64,000 bases of DNA from Acanthaster planci (lineage: Eukaryota > Echinodermata > Asteroidea > Valvatida > Acanthasteridae), in assembly GCF_001949145.1 (NCBI RefSeq), contig NW_019091523.1, positions 544,641 to 608,640 on the forward strand, in the 5' to 3' direction. Position numbers and translations under genes: made by a program. Positions within the stretch are counted from its first letter, which is position 1. Each line of letters starts with the position of its first letter. Under the pieces are notes generated by a model. It ran no database searches. It saw only the letters and a list, made by a program, of their open reading frames with translations, and was not told the DNA's origin. Shown piece by piece: positions 23,596 to 34,036 of the stretch.

Positions 23596-26349
23596 AATAC
23601 GCGCCCAAAGATATCAGCGCAAAATCCAAGAGAAATTGCGTTGCCTGGTGACTCCCAGGAAGATCTGGCCTCGTTGCTTTACTGGAAATTCAAAATTATG
23701 AGATTTACAGAAATGAAATGTCAATTTCTGACAGGATTTTTCTTTTCAGGTAAGGCAATTTTTCAGTTTCTTTAAATTAAATACTAGTAACATATTTTTA
23801 TTAAGGCATTTTCTGGGGTGATTTTTAAAGAAGAAAAAGAAAAAAAGAAATGATAATTATAAGTTCGAAAAGTATAATGAAAATAAAATTTTTAATAAAA
23901 TTTTTGCACATTATTTTCTCTACCCAAGGATTCCAGAAGCGGTTACTTTCAGAGGTCAACTTGCACGGCATGGCTTTTGTGCTCGTGCTGGTTTAAACTT
24001 GAACAGTGACGAAGTCCAAATCAGCTGCGCGGAAACTAACCAAAGAATGACCGCAATCAGGCGACTTCTTATACCAGCAAGGACACTGTGACCGAATTGG
24101 GCATGAATAACTTGATGTGTGGCTCTTGTTAAAGAGCGTGAAAAGAAAGAAAAACCCGTTATACATAAGCCTATAAATGGGGATCCGAAACCCTTGCCTC
24201 ATTTATCCGCCGTGCTTGGATCGCTGGACCATATCCGACCGCCCCAACTGTACTACAACCCGAGTGTATTTGCAAGAATGACACGTTTGTGTTCACTTTA
24301 TGGGTGTGCCGAGTTCCCATTGTCAACTCGAGGACACGTAAATTTGATAATTGTACAATACGTCCGGACCTAGCTAACTATACTACATGTACAATATCTG
24401 CTAAATTCTTCTGCTAGAATCCGAAAAATTTCAGAAATCTGCTGCTGAATTACTCATTCTGTTAGATTTTCTGTCAAAAGTGGTTTTCCGAAAAAAAATC
24501 TGTCAAATTTAGCCTAAATTCCTCTAAAATCGTCAACCTGACCCTAGCTAGCCCACGCTTAAACTTCGCTCCAAATGCATGACTATATTAAGATTGCATG
24601 GAAAACCAATTGTGCTACATAAGGTCAACCGCGGCTAACCAGCGCGCGGCGTACGCCTAGCGTACGCGTGGGTGTGTGACTGAGGCTGCAATAACCTACT
24701 ATAGCACGTTTGAGGAATTTGCTCATTTTATCCGGTGCTGTCTTCCGGAGATCAAGGCAGATTATGCAGATGAGTGAGATCGTTACACCGGACCACTTTT
24801 CTCTGTCGAATGCGTGATAGTAATGCCGTGCACAAGCCCCGTTCATTTCCCATCAGCCTGTGTCTTTTATTGCCAGTGAGGGTGCACTTCAACTTGAGGC
24901 ACATTACAAGCCCTTTTTCACTCTACGTGGAGGGAGTGAATTGAAAGAGTTCGAAAAATTCTTTAAAATGCCTCTTTTACCTTCCTTAATCTACCAGTAT
25001 TAATCTCTCATTCTGTTCGGTCTGTTAGAAACTCTTACTCTCACACATGTGACTTGAACGTAAAATTTTTGTTCCTGAGTAGTGCTTCATTTACGCATTT
25101 TTAAAAACTTCTGTGAGTATCCTTTCTTCGAGTTCCTTGGAGTACGGAGCGATAGCTTCGCGAGAAAAGGGAAAATTTGAATCACAATTGAACTCCCCCC
25201 TATTGATTGGTTTTGTTCTGTTACGTAATCAATCCGCGGAGGTTCATTCAAAATGCTGAGCTCTTTTGTTAGCAGAGGACACGTCAACAAATCGCCTGGC
25301 CTGTACAGTCCTGTTGGAGAGCAACATACAGACGTTGCCTTCAGGAGGGAATTCAGTTGAGAGGGCGTCAAGTTGGCGGCTCTAGGCCCGCGATTCGCCC
25401 CCGATGTTCTTCCAGTCTTTTCCTGATGATGATAGGCCTACTTCTAGGTGAGCAATGTTCGACCCGGGGTAAGTCAAAATGGTGAAGAAAAACCACATGT
25501 TGGCGCATTATATCCGGTAGATACTCGCCGAAGTATTTGTCATTCCTCTACAAACTATAGTCTTCTGATTGTCAGAAAAGGTTTCGCTGTAACCAAATAA
25601 CCTGATTGTCACTTCTTCATTTTGGTGCCTCTTTAATTGTCATGTGAATATTTGGATACGAATGACTGTGGAACAATTCCTCAAAAGGATAATTTTTCTT
25701 ACACCGAAGAGAAGTAGAAGTTGTCGACAGAATATTCCTGATGAAAATTTACTTTAGTATAACTATAAGTGAGTTGGCTCCAAATGAATATTGATACCTA
25801 ATCTGGCTTGACACAAGGCAAGATACAAAGAAATGAGAAAGTAGTATCAGTTATGAAAAGAGTTCCAAATACGGACAACACTTGATGTCCCTGTGCACAA
25901 ACCTAAGAGACTTGTCTGAAAAAACTTTTTTCTAAGTAAATGCTTTGGCATTTTCTTAGCTGAATTTTATTTTTTAGGATATGATATCACTTTCTAATGA
26001 CTGTTGTAACATTTAAGGGAAAATAAGTCTATATGCATGATGTAGTAAAAATAATAATAGTAATAATTGAACTCTTACTCCAGTGATTACAAAATGATAT
26101 TGCTGCACAGTAAAGTACTGTATAATGTTGAACTGGTCATTTCAAGTGTGCCAAAGGATTTTGTACCCCATAATTTGGGAAGAATTCCAAACTTTTCCGA
26201 TTCCACTAAATTTTCCCGGCACTGGCACACCACTTTTCAGAAAACGATAACATGTCCAAAAAAGGCAATGTAGGAAGGAAATAATGAGGTCTTTACTCAG
26301 AAAACAAATTTTTTTCTATGAAGTCCAGTCTCATGGGGCTTATAGGTTC

Positions 26350-26395
26350 ATCAGGGGCTGATCCAGGAATTTTTATGGGGGGGGGTTCAGGCTCG
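26350..26395. repeat. hAT-like terminal sequence with G run
   Basis: CAGGGGCTGATCCAGGAATT followed by a run of nine G resembles the CAGGGGCGGATCCAG terminal repeat of many animal hAT-derived non-autonomous elements. No matching second end was found nearby. Confidence 0.4.
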
Positions 26396-27551
26396 TCATA
26401 ATGTTTTGTTAATGTCTAATTGTTGCGGACAAGTCGGTACACAGGTAATGCATTGCATTTTCACTGATGCACCTACATTTATACACATAGTAGGATGTCG
26501 TTTTTCTTATTTGTGATTATTTGTTGGTTTTTGTTGTTTGGATGTCAGAGCAAGGGAGGGGAGTCCCAAGATCCGCACCTAGGGTGCCTAAATTTCCAGA
26601 TACCAAACCTCTCTCCGAGTCCTGATTGTGAAAGTCGATGATTGTGGGCCAGTCAGAATTCGAAGCTCATTTATCCTGCACTGGCCAATGACAATCCTTT
26701 TTTGAGCCTGGTACCTGTTAACAAGACATCAAAGGGTGAATTGTTCTTTGTATAAGCATCTAAAAGTTATATTTTAATTTAAATATATTCTTCGTATTAT
26801 GCATGCATCAGTGACTTGATGAGCAGGTACTTAAGAAACACTATGAAGAAAAATTAATGTTGCTTAATGCTTGACTGGTTCTCTTCCCCCATAGAGTCAT
26901 GTAAAAATGCATAGCTTATTTTCCGTCCAAATATCATGATACAGTGAGAATTTCGAAGGGGAAGGGGGTGTCATTATTCGGCTTTTTTCATCCCAATCTT
27001 CGCCCAAGGCGTCCCTCCCCCGCCGACTTTGAAGCTGTTGCCTCGATAACTTGTCAGGTAGTCCCTGACTTGAAACTACATGTACATGCAAATAGAGACT
27101 GACATTGAAGCACGGTGTATTTCTATTCAATATGAGCAACGCATATGCCTTGGCCTAATTCCACAGCACAAAAGTCCCCTTTCTCTGTTGCTATATTGCT
27201 GAGTGAAAGACAGACACCAACAATATACCTACTTGCTCTTGGCAAACTCTTTGAAAAATGACTTGAGTTTTGCTCAGTATGTTCAATGTTACCGGCCCAA
27301 AATACAAATCATGCCAGTTGTTTGAGATTTTTTTCAACATGATTTTTATTCGGACATATATTTGTAAAGTCTATGTGCCAAACAGTGGTAATGTAGTTGA
27401 TAAATGAAGTAAGCCTGTCTTACGGTGAGCCTGTCTTATAACGGACTCTACATTGTTCAGCGCAATTAAAACTTCGACTTTTTGTCGTAGTATAATGCGG
27501 GTAGTTTCGCCGTGTAGCTAACTTTTTTAAAAAAACTTCTTTTCAATGTAG

Positions 27552-27802
27552 ATCACCATCATATGTATTTGGCCACAATGCCCAAGGTAGGAGGCAACTT
27601 TCTACCGTCCGTCTACGAGCCTCTTCGTGGAGTGTCAGCGGTGCTTGTAGCCGGCTCCTGGTCGCCTTGACCACATCGCCTGGTAGACTGAACCGACGGC
27701 ATGTGATACTTGGCGTGCTCTACACTATGGTGGGAATTTCGTTGATTTCCACGTTTTCAATCTGGTCTGCTGTCACCCGTGGCGGAAGAAATGAATCCAT
27801 GA
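27552..27802 (+). CDS. B4galt5/6-like: B4GALT-like exon with membrane anchor (5' limit uncertain)
   Basis: The reading frame is open from 27505 to 27802 and encodes GRLNRRHVILGVLYTMVGIS then LISTFSIWSAVTRGG, a basic stretch plus one hydrophobic segment as expected for a type II Golgi anchor. The donor GTATGT is at 27803 (phase 1). The best acceptor is TTTTCAATGTAG before 27552. No upstream in-frame ATG exists in the exon; the first in-frame ATG (27727) lies inside the hydrophobic segment, so the true start is probably in an unseen upstream exon. Confidence 0.65.
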
Positions 27803-30800
27803 GTATGTTGAAATGACCATTCAGACCCTCATCAAAGTTTGGGTTGATTAAGAGGAACAATATCCAACGTCCCTCCGAAACTCTGGTATTTCAATTTCCA
27901 TTTGGATTCGAAAATTATTGAAAGAACAGTTTAGGTAGCCAATTTTTGAGCGACTTTAAAATTTGCATCACTGACAGATGGATTCGCTCTGAACTGTAAT
28001 GCAAAAGTTATAGTCTTCTCTTTTTCCCCCAAGTTGTTGGCAGGCGGACCACGGAGGAACAAATAAGGAATACCTGTGGTACTACAAACGCTACCACTAA
28101 TGGCACATGTAGTAAACAGCGCCCCCTGGGTTTAAAAGACATGGCAAAGAGCCTGGGAGGTTTAGCAGACCTCTTCGCCATACAACCATGCAATGGGAAG
28201 TGCGAGACAAAAAAGGAAGGGAAGGAGGCCCCGAAGAAAGCCGGTGAGTAGGAACAAGGGATAATTAAAGATTAAAACGCACAATACCTATGAAATACCG
28301 AAGTTTTAGCATTTTGTTGGATTTGGGAATCACGCGGCCAAGGCAATGATTTTCCACGTGTCACGGTATGCTGTACAAAATTTTAATGGCACCTTTGACG
28401 GATTTTTCGTTTTTAAGAGATCCGGAATCTGTTTGGTGGTACATATTGGAGAATTTAAAGAGCTAGAATTTTAGACTCTTGCTAACAATATGGTACAGAC
28501 ACTCCAGAATACATTTTTGTTTGTTTTTGCGACTCATTTTCACTTTGCTGGCATTCTTTTAATTTATTAAGGAGCCAAGGAAAAATCTTACGAGTGCCCC
28601 AAGAAAGCCGTCTGCCCAGAGTTGGACATTCCTGGCTTAGGTGAGTGTGTCTCAAAAGTTAATTACTGAATTTGTTTGCCCCCAATCTCAAAACATGCTT
28701 CTTTAGTTATTATTGGAAAGAGTTATTATTATTACATCGCTGTAAAATTCACTTTGGGGCGTTTTACTCCTTTGGTGCAAAGTAACTGCACTGCAGCGAC
28801 TGTAGATTTTATTTACGTGCCTGATGCTGAGTTAAGGCGCCTTTCCACATGCGCGTCAACACTTGCGCCAAGCGCTGCGTACCAGTCAAAATCCCTTCTT
28901 GAGCGCTTTGTTAGTTTATTGCCGTTGCAGATTTTTTACCTGGCAGTGGGGCGGGTGGCAGATACTTCCATATATTAAGGATTCTTCAAAGGGCAGTGTA
29001 ACTGCCATAAAGGACGGTCAAAATGCTCAGTTTGGTTTCCTTACATCACATCTTTTCTTGAAAAGTCGAGAAACGGTCCCTGAATATGCAAGACACACCG
29101 ATGAACGTGTCGGTGATCAAGGTCATGGGGAAGGACTGGCAGCGGGTGGAGAGCGCCGTGGAGACCGGCAACCAAGAGATGCAGAAACTGCTGGGTCAGA
29201 CCGCCCGGTACAACACCTCAGTACGCACGCCCATCACAGAGAGTCTCTCCTGGTTGGGCATTAGGCTAGGCAACTACACCTACCTGCCTGGGGGGCATTG
29301 GACACCCACCAACTGCTTACCGAGATGGAAGGTACGTAAACCAAAGGTAGCTGGTTGAAACCCCGGTGCCAATGATACCCTGAGGAGGTTGAAGACAGGT
29401 GTTTTTTTCGGAGGGTAATGACAGTAGCAAAACACAGGCTCCTTCAAGTGTTAAGTATTCTACGCTGATTATTACTATATTATACCACGATAAATCGATG
29501 AAGCTGTCATGTTCGACCATCTCCAGCTCGGAAAATAAACTCCACCCCTTGTTTGAAAACACAAGGAAATGGACCAATTTGGTATTTCATAATATTAAGG
29601 CCATTGGGGAACAAGGCACGCGCGCGAGTCCGTTAAGGCCCGTCCTGATAGGGCAGACTTCAAACGCGCGTCCCAAAGACCTTAGTCTTGCTTCATGTTG
29701 CGCAGTCGCTGCTTGGATACCAACTGACACATTGTACTTCACTCATTGCACCCTTAAATACGACTGTGGGTAAGGCATGCGATATAATCTGTACCAATAC
29801 GGGTGAATCACAATAGTGCGCCACCAAGACTTTGCAACGTGTTGGCCAATCATAACGCGCGAAATTTGTCGACCCTTTCCAAACGCGCATGGGGTCGACA
29901 AATTTTGCGCATTGTGATTGGCCTACGCGTTGCAAACTTTTGGTGGAGCACTATTGTGAAACGGCCGTATTCCCTGACTGGTTTGTTCCAATACTACCTT
30001 TTGATAGGTTGCCATCATCTTTCCATACCGGAACCGCTCTTACCATCTGCCCATAGTGCTCCGGTATCTGACACCCATGTTGCAGAGACAGCTCTTGGAA
30101 TTCGCCTTTTACTCTATCAACCAGGTACATTCATAGACTAATCGACGTATTTCTTGACAATATATTACTCCTCGATCAAAATCAGATTATTGCTTTGCCA
30201 TTCTCAATATCACCTAACTTAGGGCATGCAAGTGCAAAGAAAGAAACAAGTACAGGCTTTATCCTGATGTGATATAACGCATCAGTTATAGTGAGGGTTT
30301 TAAACGGCAGTTCACATTTAAGCGCAACACACAGTAGTGTATCAACGTTGTGCCCAGGAGTACAGACATGACTAAAACTATCATGATAGTCTACAGATTC
30401 ATTTTATTCAGCTATTACGTCTATCTGACAAAGACGGCCAACTACCATGCCGTGCGGACATCTCATTAGTTTTAACTTCACTTTTTTTAACTTTAAGGAT
30501 CACACACCACCTCCTCGTCAGGATTTACACAAACACACAAAGAAACTCGTGAGATTTCGATTTTTGAACAGCCGTAAAACAAAGCCGGACTAAGCTGGAG
30601 ACAGTGGGAAATTTTGCAAAATTAACACGAGTTATTTTCCACAACACAGAAAGGAATGTTCCTTTTTAAATACAAGTAGAAAAGAATTCAGCCCAGTTAT
30701 CCAAACAATAACCTTCAAAGAACGTACATGCCGCCATGTTGCATGTTGCTTGCCACTAACTACCAGCGATAACCGGTTGTATTCCCAATCTTCGAGCGGA

Positions 30801-33800
30801 CGACCCACAAACAACAAATCGAGTTGTTCGTGAACATAGTTACGAAAACAAGCCGCCCAAACTCTGCCCTTGTGTCTAGATCTTGCAAATCCCGGTATAA
30901 ACGCTGACAAAAGGCGTAACTGTGGCCCTAGAAACCCTTTTCGGACACGGGCTACCATTTCCTCATCTTCATTGGTAGCCACTGCTACATGTGTTACCTA
31001 AAAATTACACTGTTTACCGACTGAAAGACAATAATCGCGAACGTCAGACAAGATTCCCTGCTCAACCAAATACCCATTTCCTTTGACAGGAAAATAACCT
31101 TGCCTTCAACCGGGCCATGCTCATGAACGTGGGCTTCGTGGAGGCGTTAAATTTCTCTCGCTGGGACTGCTTCATCTTTCACGACGTGGACCACTTGCCG
31201 CTGAGTGACTTCAATTACTACGGGTGTAGCGGCATGCCCAGGCACTTCCTAAGCGGTGCGGACCGGTGGAAATACAAGTGAGTGAAATGGTTAATCGGAG
31301 AATGTAGTGACCAGCAAAGAAATAGAAAACAGCCCTATCCTCCCCGAGCTGAAGTGCACAACCACTCGGAGAAAGTAAGACAAGTGGTTACAAGGGGGTT
31401 CTTGCACGCGTTCTAGTGTGTACGCAAAGACCCATCCTCGACTCCATGGACTGCGTGCGCGTTCCTTCACTAGCTCGTGCAGGGCATAGTGGGAACCAAA
31501 GATTGTATAACGCTGCGCGGCGCTATACAATCTTTGGTGGGAACCAACATGCTGTGGCAAGACCGTACCCATGGGAACGAGGTTGGCAAAGAACATACAA
31601 ACTGGAATAAATTAGTTATGCGTACTCAGCGTGCTTCGCCTCAAACGAGCATGTACTTGCGCGTTTCATGGCGCTCCCATGCGGTACCAAAAAACCACGC
31701 CCTCTTTTGTTCCGCTTGGAGCGGATACTCAAATAGACAAACTACGAAAGGTAAAACCCAAAATCATGCACGAGCAAAATGTCGTTTTACGTACGCATGC
31801 GCATAGATGTTACCTTAAGCCCTCATACAACTTTTGAACCGTTCTCCATGCCAGGTCGTGTCAAAGCTTGCCAAATCATTCTTGCAGAGTTTGCGAAGTC
31901 ATGTCCAGATGTGGCTATAAATAGTCAAACTTCTTGCAGTGGGCCAAAGTCGGTATTGAGTATAAGTCCAAAGTTGTAGTTATCTACCTTGACTATGCTG
32001 AACGGAGACAAAATAATTGCATTCCACCCCGAGACTTTACTTCTATTCAACTGTTTTTTTCTGAGGTTGCCGTATGCCAACTTCTTTGGCGCTGTCACCG
32101 GCTTCACGACCAGCAATATTCTCAAGATCAATGGCTTTCCCAACGTGTACTGGGGCTGGGGAGGGGAGGACGACGAGATCTGGGAACGAGTGAAGGAAGT
32201 TGGCCTGCCCGTGTCTCGCCCCAAAGGACCGCATGGCTACTATGATGTCATCAAACATCATCACTCCAGCGCGCCAGCGCTGAAAGACAGGTGGGTTAAG
32301 ATCTGTTGATCTCTTTGACAAATAGAATAAGCCCTCTTTGTTGATTTGTGAAAGAGGACGTTACCGTTTTTATTTCCAAGTCGAAAAGTGTTCTAGTTGT
32401 AACCTTTGTGCCTACGTTCCAAACGATGCCCCGACAAAGCAACATTTTGGTATGAATGCTTTTCGTCCCCATAGCACCTGCTTGTTTAAACCAGCTGGTA
32501 TCAGCATGTGTGCGCGCGCGACACCAAAAAATAACAAGGATACTCTCCCCTTCATTAAATTTCTATTACTCGGCTGAGGGAGCTCGTTGAAAACAGGTAC
32601 AACTGCAATACTTTATTATACAGAAGAAATTATACAAAAAGGTACAAACATTAATCCCATCAAGAATAAAAACACCTAAACATTAACGCAATTTTATTTT
32701 GAAAATAAAAAATTGGAGTTGAATTGACACTTTCAAATGAGCACATTCCTACAAGCAACAGTTAAGTTGCTTTCGGTGGCCGTTGAAAATGTACAATGTA
32801 TACACCCTCAGGAATTTCACCCCCGTTTTTGCCAATGAAATTAAGAAAACACTGAAACCACAAATATAACGATTATTTACCCTGATCAACCTCACTAAAA
32901 TTGCATGAAGTCCATAAAACTCATCTCCACAGCTTTTGACGACGTAACGAAGACTGAGGCTATTTATTCCCATGATAAACGTATTCCACTGTGCTGTCGG
33001 ATGAGAAACACCCCATAAATCGCGATTCCTTGCAAACTCAATGATAATGAACCAATTAAAAAAATTATTAAAAAACCCATCGAACAGAACCTACCGATGA
33101 TAATAATAACAAAGGGGTTTAGAGATAGTGGATTGCACGGGAACGAGTCGAGTCCTGACACTACAGAGCGCCCTCTAATGGGCGCTCTCTTTTCACGTGA
33201 GGGCGCTGTAGGTTTTCTACAGTGTCGGTGCCATCTTCGAAGCGTTTAGACCCATCTGATTTGATATTTAAACTAGATAGGTTTGCGGTAGCATCATGGA
33301 TATATCTCTTTTTTTAGTATGTGGGGTCCTAAAAAGAAACGGTGGTACTTTTGATATTTGCACTCGATTGGTCTACTTCCCTCCCTGCACAGAATGCAAC
33401 TACTGAGAAACTTCAAGCCTCGCTTCAGACTCGATGGGCTGAACAACCTCCGCTACAGGAAGCCTCGCTTTGAATTCCACGCCCTTTACACGAATATCTC
33501 AGTGGACATTCAGAAACTCCCTGTTGTGCCTCATCAGTCGCCAAGAAGTCAGAGCACCAAGAACGACAGGCACTCCAAAGCGGTCATCGCATCACAGAAT
33601 GAAAAGCGCGCTGCTGCCGCCAAAAGAGCCCTGGCCAACGGCCACGTGAAGACCAAACTTGCCTCGGATGTCAACACAAATAAACGTGACAAGAAACCCG
33701 AAGTGAACATTAAACCTGGAGATCGTCAAAGGCCTGACGGGGCCAAGCAGGCAAATGAAGGACTGCGGGAAGGTGACCCGAAACGCGCCCTGAATGCATC

Positions 33801-33843
33801 AATGGTTAAGACAGACCAGGTACCGGCGAAGCCGCAAAGTTAA
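27552..33843 (+). CDS. B4galt5/6-like: Beta-1,4-galactosyltransferase (GT7 family, B4GALT5/6-like)
   Basis: Resolved coding exons are ~27552-27802, 28034-28243, 28572-28640, 29066-29331, 30008-30124, 31090-31277, 32066-32290 and 33393-33843, with phases that join without a break. Family role: a Golgi type II membrane enzyme that transfers galactose from UDP-Gal to a terminal sugar of glycoproteins or glycolipids. Seen: a basic GRLNRR followed by ~25 hydrophobic residues (signal anchor); GGHW and PRWKVAIIFPYRNRSYHLP; FNRAML.NVGF; HDVDH (31180-31194, metal-binding DVD); YYGCSGMPRHF; LPYANFFG; WGWGGEDDE (32151-32177, catalytic acidic cluster); KHHH (metal-binding His region); LDGLNNLRY. YYGC..MPRHF, the HHH run and LDGLNNL point to B4GALT5/6 rather than 1-4. 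Odd points: FGAVTG where the family has FGGVSG; a ~110-residue Lys/Arg/Ala-rich C-terminal extension; no initiator exon found. Even from the first in-frame Met (27727) the protein is about 533 residues, against ~385 for human B4GALT5/6. Confidence 0.9.
28034..28243 (+). CDS. B4galt5/6-like: B4GALT-like stem-region exon
   Basis: The acceptor is a strong pyrimidine tract ending CCCCCAAG before 28034. A competing AG eight bases on (CAG before 28044) would put the frame into a stop, which decides the choice. It encodes the poorly conserved luminal stem: NTCGTTNATTNGTC (N-glycosylation sequons), a Cys pair around PCNGKC and a Lys-rich end. The donor GTGAGT is at 28244, phase 1. Confidence 0.75.
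28572..28640 (+). CDS. B4galt5/6-like: B4GALT-like stem-region exon (short)
   Basis: A 69-base exon with acceptor ATTAAG and donor GTGAGT. It encodes AKEKSYECPKKAVCPELDIP and GL. The Cys-Pro pattern resembles the CPE segment that opens the conserved luminal part in B4GALT proteins. Both phases match the neighbouring exons. Confidence 0.75.
   Translation, partial: EPRKNLTSAPRKPSAQSWTFLA
29066..29331 (+). CDS. B4galt5/6-like: B4GALT-like exon ending at GGHW..PRWK
   Basis: The acceptor is TTGAAAAG before 29066 and the donor GTACGT is at 29332. It encodes a variable part with NVSVIKVMGKDW and ends with LPGGHWTPTNCLPRWK, the conserved entry to the catalytic domain (GGHW.P..C.PRWK in B4GALT5/6). 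It ends in phase 0. Confidence 0.88.
29799..29969. mobile_element. Palindromic MITE, copy 3 (B4GALT-like intron)
   Basis: The arms begin ACGGGTGAATCACAATAGTG and end CACTATTGTGAAACGGCCGT. The loop is inverted relative to copy 2. TA dinucleotides flank both ends, consistent with insertion at TA. It lies between the exons ending at 29331 and starting at 30008. Confidence 0.88.
30008..30124 (+). CDS. B4galt5/6-like: B4GALT-like catalytic exon (FPYRNR)
   Basis: 39 whole codons between acceptor TTTTGATAG and donor GTACAT. It encodes VAIIFPYRNRSYHLPIVLRY and LTPMLQRQLLEFAFYSINQ, the nucleotide-sugar-binding start of the GT7 domain. It was found by reading the interval between the flanking exons for the piece the family requires. 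Confidence 0.93.
30490..30870. repeat. Dispersed repeat C, copy 2 (inverted, B4GALT-like intron)
   Basis: Reverse-complement match to 14825-15210. It carries CACACACCACCTCCTCGTCA, GAAATTTTGCAAAATTAA, GCCATGTTGCATGTTGCTTG and CAACAAATCGAG. It lies in the intron before the DVD exon and is unrelated to the coding sequence. Confidence 0.75.
31090..31277 (+). CDS. B4galt5/6-like: B4GALT-like catalytic exon (DVD motif)
   Basis: The acceptor is CTTTGACAG and the donor GTGAGT. It encodes ENNLAFNRAMLMNVGF, then WDCFIFHDVDHLPLSDFNYY and GCSGMPRHF. The DVD at 31183-31191 is the metal/UDP-binding motif of the family. It ends in phase 2. Confidence 0.96.
31425..31600. repeat. Dispersed repeat B, copy 2, with a near-perfect hairpin
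   Basis: Inverted relative to 14035-14395. At about 31489-31547 it contains GGGAACCAAAGATTGTATA, a short GC-rich loop (ACGCTGCGCGGCG) and then the complement of the arm, a hairpin of about 19 paired bases. It lies in the intron after the DVD exon of the B4GALT-like gene. Confidence 0.7.
32066..32290 (+). CDS. B4galt5/6-like: B4GALT-like catalytic exon (WGWGGEDDE)
   Basis: The acceptor is TTTTTTTCTGAG and the donor GTGGGT. It encodes LPYANFFGAVTGFTTSNILK and INGFPNVYWGWGGEDDEIW through KHHHSS. WGWGGED holds the acceptor-binding and catalytic acidic residues. The residue equivalent to Tyr289 of bovine B4GALT1 is Phe, as in B4GALT5/6, not the Ile/Leu of invertebrate GalNAc-transferases. Confidence 0.96.
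33393..33843 (+). CDS. B4galt5/6-like: B4GALT-like terminal exon with basic C-terminal extension
   Basis: The acceptor is CTCCCTGCACAG before 33393 and the stop is TAA 33841-33843. The first ~39 residues finish the family domain (RLDGLNNLRY, LYTNISVDI). The remaining ~110 residues (from ~33511) are hydrophilic and rich in Lys, Arg, Ala, Asn and Gln, with no Cys and no predicted membrane segment, and match nothing I know. A polyadenylation-type AATAAA lies at 34031 and another at 34328. Confidence 0.93.
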
Positions 33844-34030
33844 CGCCCAGTTGTTGCCGTGTACAGACCTACCCAATTCCTGATTTTTTCCTAATTCCCA
33901 CAGAACTCTCTGGTCAGCTTTGTTATGCAGATCTGTTGCCCAGAACAATGAAAACCACGTGACATGTGACATCAGACGTTGCCCACGAAGACGATGGTGA
34001 TTAGAGTAGGTTTTCAACAGGGGAGGTTAA

Positions 34031-34036
34031 AATAAA
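34031..34036 (+). promoter_or_regulatory. Candidate polyadenylation signal for the B4GALT-like gene
   Basis: An AATAAA hexamer about 190 bases after the TAA stop. A second AATAAA lies at 34328-34333. Either could end the transcript; position is the only support. Confidence 0.35.

Larger units (their letters stand above)
13254..27504. other. 14 kb intergenic region between tbx20 and the B4GALT-like gene
   Basis: No supported coding exon. The interval holds dispersed repeats shared with other parts of the window (about 14035-15210, 22851-23018, 23325-23595), fold-back elements (17776-17984, 19005-19380), short degenerate repeats (20300-20395) and a hAT-like end near 26350. Open frames are short and lack known domains. 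Confidence 0.6.

Noticed and set aside
28034-28243. Alternative acceptor CAG before 28044 for the stem exon
   Set aside because: Phase 1 from the anchor exon would then read into an in-frame TAA within about seven codons; the acceptor before 28034 keeps the frame and has the better pyrimidine tract.
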